From an uncultured Alphaproteobacteria bacterium (GTDB taxonomy: Bacteria > Pseudomonadota > Alphaproteobacteria > Reyranellales > Reyranellaceae), in contig CAIYWM010000630.1 of assembly GCA_903929895.1 (NCBI GenBank), positions 1 through 6,567 of the forward strand: 6,567 bases of DNA, given 5' to 3'. A program made the position numbers and the translations under genes. The notes beneath the pieces are model-generated. The model was not told the origin of the DNA, searched no databases, and saw only the letters and a list, made by a program, of their open reading frames with translations. Every line of letters begins with the position of its first letter. Position 1 is the first letter of the stretch. Below are positions 1 to 5,632 of this stretch, in pieces.

Positions 1-210
1 CTGGGCACCGCCAGGATGGGCCGTGATCCTGCACGTTCGGTCGTCAACGAGTGGGGCCGCAGCCACGACGTGAAGAACCTGTTCATCGTCGACGGCAGCA
101 TCTGGGTGACCTCCGGCGGCGTGAACCCGACTTCGACCATCCAGGCGCTGGCGCTCTACATCGCCGACAACATCAAGCGGCGTCTTGCCGACGCCACGCT
201 CTTCGACTGA
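1..210 (+). CDS. GMC-family FAD-dependent oxidoreductase, C-terminal 69 codons (5' end outside window)
   Basis: The gene is already open at base 1 in frame 1 and ends at TGA 208-210. The visible part begins LGTARMG, the stretch that in GMC oxidoreductases directly follows the first active-site His; that His would lie just before the window. It ends with the family's C-terminal block: NLFIVDGS (residues 26-33), then [16 protein letters not shown] (37-52). Asn42 of the NP pair is the expected second active-site residue. The family oxidises alcohols, sugars or sterols with FAD; the substrate cannot be told from this end. The 147-aa gene 11 nt downstream resembles the small subunit that accompanies membrane-linked GMC dehydrogenases of the gluconate and glucose dehydrogenase type. 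That favours a dehydrogenase over an H2O2-forming oxidase, as an inference from context. Confidence 0.92.
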   Translation: MGTARMGRDPARSVVNEWGRSHDVKNLFIVDGSIWVTSGGVNPTSTIQALALYIADNIKRRLADATLFD

Positions 211-221
211 GGCCGACCAAC

Positions 222-665
222 ATGACGTACGACACCCTGACCGACGCCGAAATCCGCGACCTGCGCGCGCTGGCCGGCCTGATGATTCCCGCCAGCACGA
301 CGCATGGCATGCCCGGCGCCGATGACGAGCGGGTCTTCGCCGATATCATTAAGAGTCTGGAGCGCGACACCGCCGACGCACAGACCGCTCTCCGGCAACT
401 CGCCACGCTGTCCGGTGGCGCCTTCGCCGATCTTTCCCCGGAGCGTCGTGCCGAGGTCGCAGCCCGCTTCAAGCAGGAAGGCGGTGCCCCGCTGTTCGCC
501 CTCAATCGCGTGGTCCTGCTGTGCTACTACCGCGACGATCGCGTGATGCGCTCGCTCGGCCAGGAGCCGCGCTCACCCTTCCCCAAGGGCCATGTCGTGG
601 AACAGGGCGACTGGTCGTTGCTCGATCCGGTGAGGAATCGCCCGCCGATGTGGCGTCGCGCCTGA
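222..665 (+). CDS. Gluconate 2-dehydrogenase subunit 3-like small protein (147 aa)
   Basis: ATG 222 follows the stop of the GMC gene by 11 nt. A Shine-Dalgarno GAGG (209-212) overlaps that stop, so the two are very probably one operon with coupled translation. The protein starts MTYDTLTDAEIRDLRALAGL, and the segment LAGLMIPASTTHGMPGADDE resembles the conserved 'iPa...pGA.d' region of the gluconate 2-dehydrogenase subunit 3 family, the gamma or 'hitchhiker' subunit that pairs with a GMC flavoprotein. Its C-terminal half has two aromatic runs, LCYYRDDRVMRSLG and the tail PVRNRPPMWRRA. Known subunit 3 proteins usually carry a Tat signal and escort the flavosubunit to the periplasm; no signal peptide or membrane segment is visible here. 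The complex may therefore be cytoplasmic, or secretion may depend on the GMC N-terminus, which is not in view. The family call rests on weak similarity plus context. The frame is open further upstream, but that part overlaps the GMC gene and is not credible. Confidence 0.7.
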   Translation: MTYDTLTDAEIRDLRALAGLMIPASTTHGMPGADDERVFADIIKSLERDTADAQTALRQLATLSGGAFADLSPERRAEVAARFKQEGGAPLFALNRVVLLCYYRDDRVMRSLGQEPRSPFPKGHVVEQGDWSLLDPVRNRPPMWRRA

Positions 666-689
666 CGCGGCCCGTCAGCCCTGGCCGCG
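663..689. terminator. Possible hairpin between convergent genes (weak)
   Basis: Two alternative stems occupy the junction of the convergent genes. CGCGGCC (666-672) pairs with GGCCGCG (683-689) around a 10-nt loop. TGACG (663-667) pairs with CGTCA (673-677), and that shorter stem contains both stop codons. Neither side is followed by a T-run, so this is at best a weak bidirectional terminator, and GC-rich sequence makes such stems common. Confidence 0.25.
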
Positions 690-1037
690 GGCCTTCATCA
701 CATAGCCCATCGCCCGGAAGCTCGAATCCTTCTGGATCGCGGCGGTGATCCGCGGATCGCCATGGGGATTGCTGAGGGCGTTGAGGACGTCGGTCTGGGT
801 CTGGCAGGACGCCGCCACATTGGCCGCCAGCGACTGGGCGCTGGTGCTGAAGGCGTCCGCTAGATGGACGTTGGCGGCCAGGCAGTTGTCGCGCGCCTCG
901 TAAGCATCATTGATGCTCTTCATCAGCTTGGGATCGGACAGGCCGGCGCCGCTCATGGAACTGGCGGCCTCGCAGCCTCCCAGCAGCACCGGAAGAAGCA
1001 CCATGGCCGCCTGCAGGGATGTCCTCGTCACCTTCAT
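675..1037 (-). CDS. Predicted small lipoprotein, 120 aa, function unknown
   Basis: The start chosen is the ATG at 1037, because GGGAAGAG (1048-1041) lies 3 nt before it and a signal peptide begins there. An ATG at 1067 would only add ten residues ahead of the signal. The N-terminus is MKVTRTSLQ, then a hydrophobic core AAMVLLPVLL and a lipobox LLGGC, with lipid-modified Cys22 followed by Glu23. Glu, not Asp, at +2 suggests the Lol system would send it to the outer membrane, by the enterobacterial rule. The mature part (about 99 aa) is mainly polar and probably helical, with SINDAYEARDNC and a C-terminal FRAMGYVMKARGQG. Two further cysteines (Cys52, Cys78) could form a periplasmic disulfide. 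I do not recognise the family. The gene lies 90 nt downstream of the acyl-CoA dehydrogenase on the same strand but is probably transcribed separately, given the hairpin between them. Its stop is 9 nt from the convergent plus-strand gene. Confidence 0.75.
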   Translation of the reverse strand: MKVTRTSLQAAMVLLPVLLGGCEAASSMSGAGLSDPKLMKSINDAYEARDNCLAANVHLADAFSTSAQSLAANVAASCQTQTDVLNALSNPHGDPRITAAIQKDSSFRAMGYVMKARGQG

Positions 1038-1066
1038 CCACTCTTCCCGTCTCGTAACGCGGCCCA

Positions 1067-1095
1067 AGAAAATTATGCCGGGCCGGTCCTGTCAA
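1067..1095 (-). promoter_or_regulatory. Candidate promoter of the lipoprotein gene (perfect -35 TTGACA)
   Basis: On the minus strand a perfect TTGACA lies at 1095-1090. With a 17-nt spacer the -10 hexamer is TTTTCT (1072-1067), only 3 of 6 matches to TATAAT. A better hexamer, CATAAT (1077-1072), sits only 12 nt away. Transcription from the 17-nt arrangement would begin near 1060, leaving a leader of about 23 nt that contains the ribosome site. The -35 lies inside the loop of the hairpin proposed as terminator for the upstream gene. Confidence 0.35.
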
Positions 1096-1103
1096 GGCCC
1101 GGC
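1069..1103 (-). terminator. Rho-independent terminator candidate for the acyl-CoA dehydrogenase gene
   Basis: On the minus strand, 24 nt after the dehydrogenase stop, GCCGGGCC (1103-1096) and GGCCCGGC (1084-1077) form a perfect 8-bp GC-only stem around an 11-nt loop. ATAATTTT (1076-1069) follows at once. A stable stem plus T-rich run is the classical intrinsic terminator layout, though the T-run is only four long and is offset by ATAA. Confidence 0.6.
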
Positions 1104-1127
1104 CCGGATCGCGCTTCTCCGTACCGG

Positions 1128-2405
1128 TCAGTGCCGGCTGATCTCGGCGCGGCCGACGACCATGTGGTGGACTTCGTCCGGGCCGTCGGCGAAGCGCAGA
1201 TGGCGCTGGTTCACATACATTTCCGACAGCGGCGACCACTGCGAGATGCCGGTGGCGCCGTGGATCTGCATCGCCTGGTCGATGATAACGCAGACCTTCT
1301 CCGGCACCATCGCCTTGACCATGCTGATCCAGACGCGGGCCTCGCGATGGCCCAGCACGTCCATCGCCTTGGCCGCCTTGAGGACCATGAGACGCATCGC
1401 CTCGATCTCAATGCGGGCGCGGCTCACCAGTTCGAGGTTCTTGCCGAGCTGGATGAGCTGCTTGCCGAAGGCGGTGCGGGTGGAGCCGCGCTTGACCATG
1501 AGGTCGAGCGCCTTCTCGGCCGCACCGATGGAGCGCATGCAGTGATGGATACGGCCCGGTCCGAGGCGGACCTGGCTGATCTCGAAGCCGCGGCCTTCGC
1601 CCAGCAGCATGTTCGCGGCCGGCACCCGGCAGTTGTTGAACTTGAGGTGCATGTGGCCGCGCGGCGCATGGTCATGGCCGAACACGGTCATCGGGCCCAG
1701 GATCTCGAGGCCGGGCGTGCCCATCGGCACCAGGATCTGCGACTGCTGGAACTGCGGCGAGGCGTCCGGGCTGGTCTTGCACATGACGATCATGATCTTG
1801 CAGCGCGGGTCGCCGGCACCAGAGATGTAGTACTTCTCGCCGTTGATCACCCACTCGTCGCCGACCAGTTCCGCGCGTGTGGCGATGTTCTTGGCGTCCG
1901 ACGAAGCGACGCCCGGCTCGGTCATGGCGTAGGCCGAACGGATCTCACCGTTCAGTAGCGGCTTCAGCCACTTTTCCTTCTGCTCCGGCGTGCCGACCTT
2001 CTCGAGCACCTCCATGTTGCCGGTGTCCGGCGCCGAGCAGTTCAGCGACTCGGAAGCCAGCGCATACTTGCCCAGCTCGGCGGCGATGTAGGCGTAGTCC
2101 AGGTTGGTCAGGCCGCGGCCGATCTCGGAGTGCGGCAGGAAGAAGTTCCAGAGGCCGGAGGCCTTGGCCTTGTTCTTGGCGCCCTCGAGCAGTTCGAGCT
2201 GGCCCGGCGCCCAGCTCCAGCGATCCTTGCGGCCCTCGCCCAGACGGAAGAACTCCTCGGTAATGGGCGCAACGTTTTCGTTGATGTGTGCCTTCACGGC
2301 GTCGAACAGAGGCTGGGCCTCCTTCGACATCGCGAGATTGTTCAGTTCGGCATCGAGATCCGGGCGGACCGCCTTCTTGGTCGCTGCCGCTGCCTTCTGG
2401 GTCAT
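1128..2405 (-). CDS. Acyl-CoA dehydrogenase, ACAD10/ACAD11-like subfamily (425 aa)
   Basis: This FAD enzyme would catalyse alpha,beta-dehydrogenation of an acyl-CoA, the first step of beta-oxidation or of a related catabolic route, in the cytoplasm. ATG 2405 has GAGGAAA at 2417-2411, and 425 aa is full length for the family. Domains in order are an alpha-helical N-terminal domain (about 25-155), a beta domain with the flavin signature YAMTEPGVASSD (159-170) and GDEWVINGEKYYISGAG (182-198), and a C-terminal helical domain. The last contains LGPGRIHH (281-288), TAFGKQL (311-317), QIHGATGIS (380-388) and RFADGPDEVH (404-413). The pairing of TEPGVASSDA with ADGPDEVH is typical of ACAD10/ACAD11 and their bacterial relatives. 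Near Asp407, where classic enzymes have the catalytic Glu of IYEGT, this branch has Asp. The chain-length range or substrate cannot be read from sequence; ACAD10/11 relatives act on branched or 4-hydroxy acyl-CoAs. The N-terminal 15 residues are Ala/Lys-rich and probably disordered. Confidence 0.95.
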   Translation of the reverse strand: MTQKAAAATKKAVRPDLDAELNNLAMSKEAQPLFDAVKAHINENVAPITEEFFRLGEGRKDRWSWAPGQLELLEGAKNKAKASGLWNFFLPHSEIGRGLTNLDYAYIAAELGKYALASESLNCSAPDTGNMEVLEKVGTPEQKEKWLKPLLNGEIRSAYAMTEPGVASSDAKNIATRAELVGDEWVINGEKYYISGAGDPRCKIMIVMCKTSPDASPQFQQSQILVPMGTPGLEILGPMTVFGHDHAPRGHMHLKFNNCRVPAANMLLGEGRGFEISQVRLGPGRIHHCMRSIGAAEKALDLMVKRGSTRTAFGKQLIQLGKNLELVSRARIEIEAMRLMVLKAAKAMDVLGHREARVWISMVKAMVPEKVCVIIDQAMQIHGATGISQWSPLSEMYVNQRHLRFADGPDEVHHMVVGRAEISRH

Positions 2406-2440
2406 CTACGTTTCCTCAGGTCCATGAATACCTGCATCCA

Positions 2441-2468
2441 TCCCTACAGACCTGACAACACGGGTCAA
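2441..2468 (-). promoter_or_regulatory. Weak candidate promoter of the acyl-CoA dehydrogenase gene
   Basis: Minus-strand TTGACC (2468-2463) is separated by 16 nt from TAGGGA (2446-2441). This would give a leader of about 30 nt before the ATG at 2405. The -35 is good (5 of 6) and the -10 is poor. A short stem, TCCCGC/GCGGGA (2469-2484), lies directly upstream. The rest of the 234-nt gap between the kinase stop (2640) and this gene shows no gene. Confidence 0.25.
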
Positions 2469-2639
2469 TCCCGCAGACGCGGGACAAGCCGTTCCGCGAC
2501 GGGGCGGCGTTCGAGGCTGACAGGTAGCGAGTGAAGCAGCTCGACCATGCCAACCCACATTTCCAGAAGGGTTTTTATCGAATTTGCAGTCCAGTTCCTC
2601 GCGCTTTGGAGAGCGTTCGCGAGGGGCCGGCCGGCGTCG

Positions 2640-3617
2640 TCAGGCTGTTCGGCGGCGTGCCAAAGCCTTCGCGAGGACTGCGCGCAACACGTCCGGTGCA
2701 ATCGGCTTGCTGACGTAGCCGTCGCCGCCAGCCGCCAGGAAGCGCTCCTCATCGCCTGCCATCGCGCTGGCCGTCACGAACACGATGGGCACAAGACTCC
2801 GTGGCCCCTCAGCCTTGCGGATCAGCCGCGTCGCTTCGAGCCCGTCGAGCTGTGGCATCTGCACATCCATCAGAACGGCGTCGTAGTCGTTTGTCTGCAC
2901 GGCCGCCAAGGCTTCGTTGCCGTCATCGACAAGATCGCACGTGTGGCCGTCTCTCGTCAGGAGCGCCTGGAGGAGAATCCGCATCGTCGGGGCATCGTCG
3001 GCCACCAGAATGCGCCGCGCTCCCAGCGGGCGATCGGCGGCGGGACCGGCGGCCGCGGGAACGGTGTCGACAACCGGCCGGCAGGGCAGATCGACCGTGA
3101 ACAGCGAGCCCCGGCCGGGGCTCGATTCGACGGAGATGCTCCCTCCCATCAGCGTGAGCAGCTGGCGACAGATCGGCAGGCCGAGCCCCGTGCCGCCGAA
3201 GCGGCGGGCGATGCTCTCGTCAGCCTGCACGAAACTCCCGAAGATCCGTTGCTGCATTTCGGGCGCCATGCCGATGCCGGTATCGGCCACGGTGAGAAGA
3301 AGTCGGTGTCCCGCATCGACCGTCCGGGCCTCGACGGATACCCTCCCCTGCGAGGTGAACTTCACGGCGTTGGAGAGAAGATTGAGGAGCACCTGTCGCA
3401 AACGACCCTCGTCGCCAAGAATCTGCCGTGGCAGGTCGTGGGCGATCCGCACCTCCACGCAGTTGCCCCTCTCCTCTGCCGCTGCCGCCACGAGCGGTAT
3501 CGTCGACTCAACGAGCTCGCGAACCGAGAAAGGAGCCGACGTAACGGCGAGTCGACCCTTCTCCAGCTGCGCGAAATCCAGAATATCGTTGACGATCGTC
3601 AGCAGATGACGCGCCGC
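2640..3617 (-). CDS. Kinase C-terminal fragment: end of HisKA, HATPase_c, receiver domain
   Basis: Numbered as in the frame-corrected 633-aa protein. The second HisKA helix is HLLTIVNDILDFAQLEKG. The ATPase N box is LRQVLLNLLSNAVKFT (about 382-396), G1 is DTGIGM (420-425), the F box is IFGSFVQAD, and G2 is GGTGLGL (449-455). After a Pro/Ala-rich linker the receiver begins RRILVADD (about 510), with phospho-acceptor Asp559 in VLMDVQMPQLDGLEATR, Thr590 in FVTAS and Lys612 in VSKPI. All catalytic residues expected of both domains are present, so nothing but the frameshift looks decayed. No HPt or DNA-binding domain follows, so an external HPt protein or response regulator is needed. The first in-frame start after the upstream stop is GTG 3491, without a visible ribosome site and with only part of the dimerisation helix left behind it. 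Independent translation is therefore unlikely. Confidence 0.8.
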   Translation of the reverse strand, partial: AARHLLTIVNDILDFAQLEKGRLAVTSAPFSVRELVESTIPLVAAAAEERGNCVEVRIAHDLPRQILGDEGRLRQVLLNLLSNAVKFTSQGRVSVEARTVDAGHRLLLTVADTGIGMAPEMQQRIFGSFVQADESIARRFGGTGLGLPICRQLLTLMGGSISVESSPGRGSLFTVDLPCRPVVDTVPAAAGPAADRPLGARRILVADDAPTMRILLQALLTRDGHTCDLVDDGNEALAAVQTNDYDAVLMDVQMPQLDGLEATRLIRKAEGPRSLVPIVFVTASAMAGDEERFLAAGGDGYVSKPIAPDVLRAVLAKALARRRTA

Positions 3618-4542
3618 CGTGCTCGGCCGTGTCGAGGTACTCGCGAACGACGGGATCGGTCGTGCCCGGCCTAGCGAGGTCCAGCATACCGAGGACTCCC
3701 GCCAGGGGCGTTCTCACTTCATGGCTCATGTTGGCGAGGAACAGCGACTTTGCACGATCGGACGCCGTTGCGGCGTCGCGTGCCAGCGCCAGTTCCGTGA
3801 CCCGCTCCTCGATGTCGGTCGCCATGCGTGAAAGGGCGGTGGCGAGAATTGTAAGTTCACTGTTTCGGCTGCTGATCCGGGGCCGCACGGAATAGTCGCC
3901 CTGACCGATCGCTTCCGCCGCCTGGACGAGTTGGCCCAGCGGACGGATGACTTGGCGTTGTGCGATAGCAAAGGCCACCATGAAGGCCGCGATCGCCAGG
4001 CTGGATATGACGATGACGCGCATCATCAACTCGCGTCGAATATCGTCGATCGCCGCCAGCGAGAAGGCAAACCGGGCATGGCCCAGCCTCTGCCCTCCGA
4101 ACGACAGCAGAACCTCGAACAGTTGCAGGACGGTGCCGTCGGCCTGGGGCAATGACAGCCCCTTGAACGGGACCACAGGCCCCCCGCAGTCCGAGAGCGG
4201 CCCGGCCGCCGTAATCACCATACCCCGGTTGTCGCACAGAAGCAGCGCCTCGAAGCTGCCGGCCCGAACGCTTTCCCTCACGGCGTCGGCAACGCTGGCA
4301 TAGTCTCGTTCGGTCAGCGGCGCTGCGAACATGGCATTGAGCAGCTGGCCGTCGGTGCGCGCACGGGCGTGAAGTTCGACCAGCAGCGCCTCGCGCATCT
4401 GGATCGACTGGGTATAGGTCAGGGCGATGGCAGTGCCGGTGATGGCAATCAGACCCAGCGCCAGCAGGTGTACCCGGAAGGAGTTGGACCAGCGGCGTGC
4501 GCGGACGATTGCCCGCGCGATCCACCCCCTCAGCGGACTCAT
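3508..4542 (-). CDS. Kinase N-terminal fragment: periplasmic sensor, HAMP, HisKA
   Basis: A short basic cytoplasmic leader (residues 1-23) precedes a first membrane helix at about 24-43 (core HLLALGLIAITGTAIAL). A periplasmic region of about 130 residues (44-172) follows; I cannot assign it to a named sensor fold, and it contains two cysteines (103, 119). A second membrane helix spans about 174-194. HAMP covers about 195-250 (RPLGQLVQAAEAIGQGDYSV) and HisKA starts near 260, with phospho-acceptor His274 in NMSHEVRTPLAGVLGMLDLA. The true sequence ends at about His308 (codon 3621-3619). The remaining residues from GGASSADD onward come from the shifted frame and are not expected in a working protein. 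If made as is, it would be a kinase without a catalytic domain. Confidence 0.8.
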   Translation of the reverse strand: MSPLRGWIARAIVRARRWSNSFRVHLLALGLIAITGTAIALTYTQSIQMREALLVELHARARTDGQLLNAMFAAPLTERDYASVADAVRESVRAGSFEALLLCDNRGMVITAAGPLSDCGGPVVPFKGLSLPQADGTVLQLFEVLLSFGGQRLGHARFAFSLAAIDDIRRELMMRVIVISSLAIAAFMVAFAIAQRQVIRPLGQLVQAAEAIGQGDYSVRPRISSRNSELTILATALSRMATDIEERVTELALARDAATASDRAKSLFLANMSHEVRTPLAGVLGMLDLARPGTTDPVVREYLDTAEHGGASSADDRQRYSGFRAAGEGSTRRYVGSFLGSRAR

Positions 4543-4567
4543 GGAGCCCCTGTGGTCACCCGCGAAA

Positions 4568-5401
4568 TCAACGAAGCTGCTCACGGGTCTCGGCCGTAAT
4601 CGAGTCGATCGTCTCCAGGTCCCGCTCGGGCACGGGTCGGATGGCTCGCACGCCCGTCAGGGTCGCGAACTCTCGGCCGAGGTCCGTTGCCGGGAATGCC
4701 ATGAGGGCCGCCTTGAGCCCAGCAGCCCTGTCCGCCGGCATGGCGCGCCCCTGCAGCAGCAGGAAGTTCGGCAGCTTGGCAAACTCCTCCATGACCGACA
4801 GGCGTTCGGCGATCTCGGGACGGATGGCGCGCAGTTCGCCGGCACTCATCATGGCCAGCGGCGCGCTTCCCGAGGTCAGCACCTGGGCAAGACTATCCTC
4901 GTTGCGGGTCCAGACCACCTCGTAGTTGGCACCGGCCGACAGTCCGCGCTGACGGAGCCAGTTCTTGCCGATCAGGACCAGCATCGACTGCGGATTGGAC
5001 ACAGCGAGTGCCTTGCCACGCAGAGCCTCGATCGAAGGAGCCGGCGTGGCCTTGAGCGTCACGAGCAGCGCCGGAATCGGGGGATCGAAGCCCGCGATCA
5101 ACGTCAGTCCCCCGTCCAACTGGGCGATCCGCCCCAGATTGGCCGCCGTCACCACGAGATCGTATTCACCGGCCAGGGTACGTGCCTGAAAGGTGCGGAA
5201 ATCGGGAGCCGTCGCGATCTCGACCGGCATGCCGAGTGCCGCGGAGAGATGATCGCGCAGCGGCCTGTAGTTGGTCAGAAGGACCCGCGGGCTGAGGTTG
5301 GGCAGGACACCGATCTGAAACGCCTGCGCCCATGCCGGCAGCGCGGACGCGAGAATCGTGACCGAGAGGACCAGGGCCGCGGCGATTGTTCGGATGTTCA
5401 T
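4568..5401 (-). CDS. PhnD-type periplasmic substrate-binding protein (277 aa)
   Basis: ATG 5401 is preceded by AAAGGGA (5414-5408), and a classical Sec signal starts there: MNIR, hydrophobic core, cleavage predicted after AWA (residue 25). The frame is open upstream, but that part has neither ribosome site nor signal. The mature protein begins FQIGVLPNLSPRVL, followed by YRPLRDHLSAALGMPVEI, FQARTLAGEYDLVVTAANLG and IAGFDPPIPALLVTLK. This is the layout of the phosphate/phosphite/phosphonate (PhnD) family of ABC-type binding proteins. Length is slightly below the usual 280-320 aa. The ligand cannot be assigned; PhnD-fold proteins also bind quite different ligands, and the sensor region of the tetrathionate kinase TtrS has a related fold. 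No permease or ATPase gene adjoins it, whereas a histidine kinase starts 25 nt after its stop. I infer a sensory accessory protein rather than a transporter component. Confidence 0.9.
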   Translation of the reverse strand: MNIRTIAAALVLSVTILASALPAWAQAFQIGVLPNLSPRVLLTNYRPLRDHLSAALGMPVEIATAPDFRTFQARTLAGEYDLVVTAANLGRIAQLDGGLTLIAGFDPPIPALLVTLKATPAPSIEALRGKALAVSNPQSMLVLIGKNWLRQRGLSAGANYEVVWTRNEDSLAQVLTSGSAPLAMMSAGELRAIRPEIAERLSVMEEFAKLPNFLLLQGRAMPADRAAGLKAALMAFPATDLGREFATLTGVRAIRPVPERDLETIDSITAETREQLR

Positions 5402-5467
5402 TCGTTGTCCCTTTCTGAGACTCAGGCCCCGGCTTGCACTGTCCATGCCGCGGGGCGAACATGCGTA

Positions 5468-5479
5468 AAATCGCGATTT
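5468..5479. promoter_or_regulatory. 12-bp perfect palindrome AAATCGCGATTT
   Basis: The sequence equals its own reverse complement over all 12 bases and stands in an otherwise GC-rich region, 67-78 nt upstream of the binding-protein ATG. Its centre is 38.5 bp from that of the nearer TTTGCA inverted repeat. An operator half of a dimeric regulator is possible; no regulator is identified. Confidence 0.35.
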
Positions 5480-5504
5480 CAGGGCATTTCCTGCGCCCGC
5501 CGTC

Positions 5505-5519
5505 TTTGCAGAATGCAAA
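5505..5519. promoter_or_regulatory. Inverted repeat TTTGCA-GAA-TGCAAA, putative operator (proximal)
   Basis: A perfect 6-bp inverted repeat with a 3-nt spacer, centred at 5512 and 104-118 nt upstream of the binding-protein ATG. An identical pair of arms with a different spacer occurs 40 bp further upstream. Two matched sites in front of a sensory operon suggest cooperative binding by a dimeric transcription factor. Confidence 0.55.
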
Positions 5520-5544
5520 CCAGCGCCCTTCGATCCTTCCGAAA

Positions 5545-5559
5545 TTTGCAATTTGCAAA
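5545..5559. promoter_or_regulatory. Inverted repeat TTTGCA-ATT-TGCAAA, putative operator (distal)
   Basis: Same arms and same 3-nt spacer length as the site at 5505-5519, centred at 5552, exactly 40 bp away. The site also contains a direct repeat of ATTTGCA (5544-5550 and 5551-5557). It lies 144-158 nt upstream of the binding-protein ATG and about 515 nt before the nearest candidate plus-strand start, so the minus-strand operon is the likelier target. Confidence 0.55.
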
Positions 5560-5612
5560 GGATGGCATCGGATTCTGGGAGCGGCGCTATCCGGCTCAGC
5601 GTGCTGACTTAG

Positions 5613-5632
5613 CCGAACGCGATACCGTTCGG
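5613..5632. repeat. Inverted repeat CCGAACG-N6-CGTTCGG
   Basis: A perfect 7-bp stem with a 6-nt loop (CGATAC). No T-run follows on either strand, so it is not an obvious terminator. It could be an operator, part of an untranslated RNA, or chance. An imperfect stem with CAGC-GT-GCTG (within 5593-5614) abuts it. Confidence 0.35.

Larger units (their letters stand above)
2640..4542 (-). pseudogene. Membrane hybrid sensor histidine kinase, interrupted by a 1-nt frameshift
   Basis: Two adjacent minus-strand frames encode consecutive parts of one protein. The first carries the sensor, HAMP and phospho-acceptor helix; the second resumes within the same HisKA domain (HLLTIVNDILDFAQLEKG) and continues through HATPase and receiver domains. 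Removing one base from the CGCCGCC tract at about 3612-3618 joins them into a 633-residue kinase with no stop. As sequenced, the first frame reads past the join into 36 unrelated residues and stops at 3508. Start: ATG 4542 with AGGGG at 4551-4547, 25 nt after the binding-protein stop. A GTG at 4584 would overlap that gene and has a poor ribosome site. The protein would sit in the inner membrane, autophosphorylate and pass phosphate to its own receiver. The binding-protein gene directly upstream suggests its stimulus is delivered by a periplasmic protein. The cause could be a real mutation or a sequencing error in a GC-rich tract; the domain assignment itself is firm. Confidence 0.85.

Noticed and set aside
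864..1958. Long plus-strand open frame of 364 codons opposite the acyl-CoA dehydrogenase
   Set aside because: It lies antisense to a gene with clear family motifs, is His/Arg/Ala-rich in the way typical of GC-rich shadow frames, and has no domain.
2469..2484. Stem TCCCGC/GCGGGA as terminator of the kinase operon
   Set aside because: No T-run follows on the minus strand and the loop is only 4 nt; short GC stems are expected by chance here.
2465..2752. Minus-strand 95-codon frame reaching into the gap after the kinase
   Set aside because: It overlaps the end of the receiver domain in another frame. The part in the gap has no start with a ribosome site and no recognisable family.
3612..3618. 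Programmed ribosomal frameshift as explanation for the split kinase
   Set aside because: The tract is all G/C without an A- or U-rich slippery heptamer, and histidine kinases are not known to use this. Mutation or sequencing error is simpler.
2547..3674. Plus-strand open frame of 375 codons opposite the kinase
   Set aside because: Antisense to well-recognised HATPase and receiver domains; its composition is that of a reverse-strand shadow.
4542..4584. GTG 4584 as kinase start
   Set aside because: It would overlap the binding-protein gene and lacks a good ribosome site. ATG 4542 has AGGGG just upstream and gives a normal short cytoplasmic leader.
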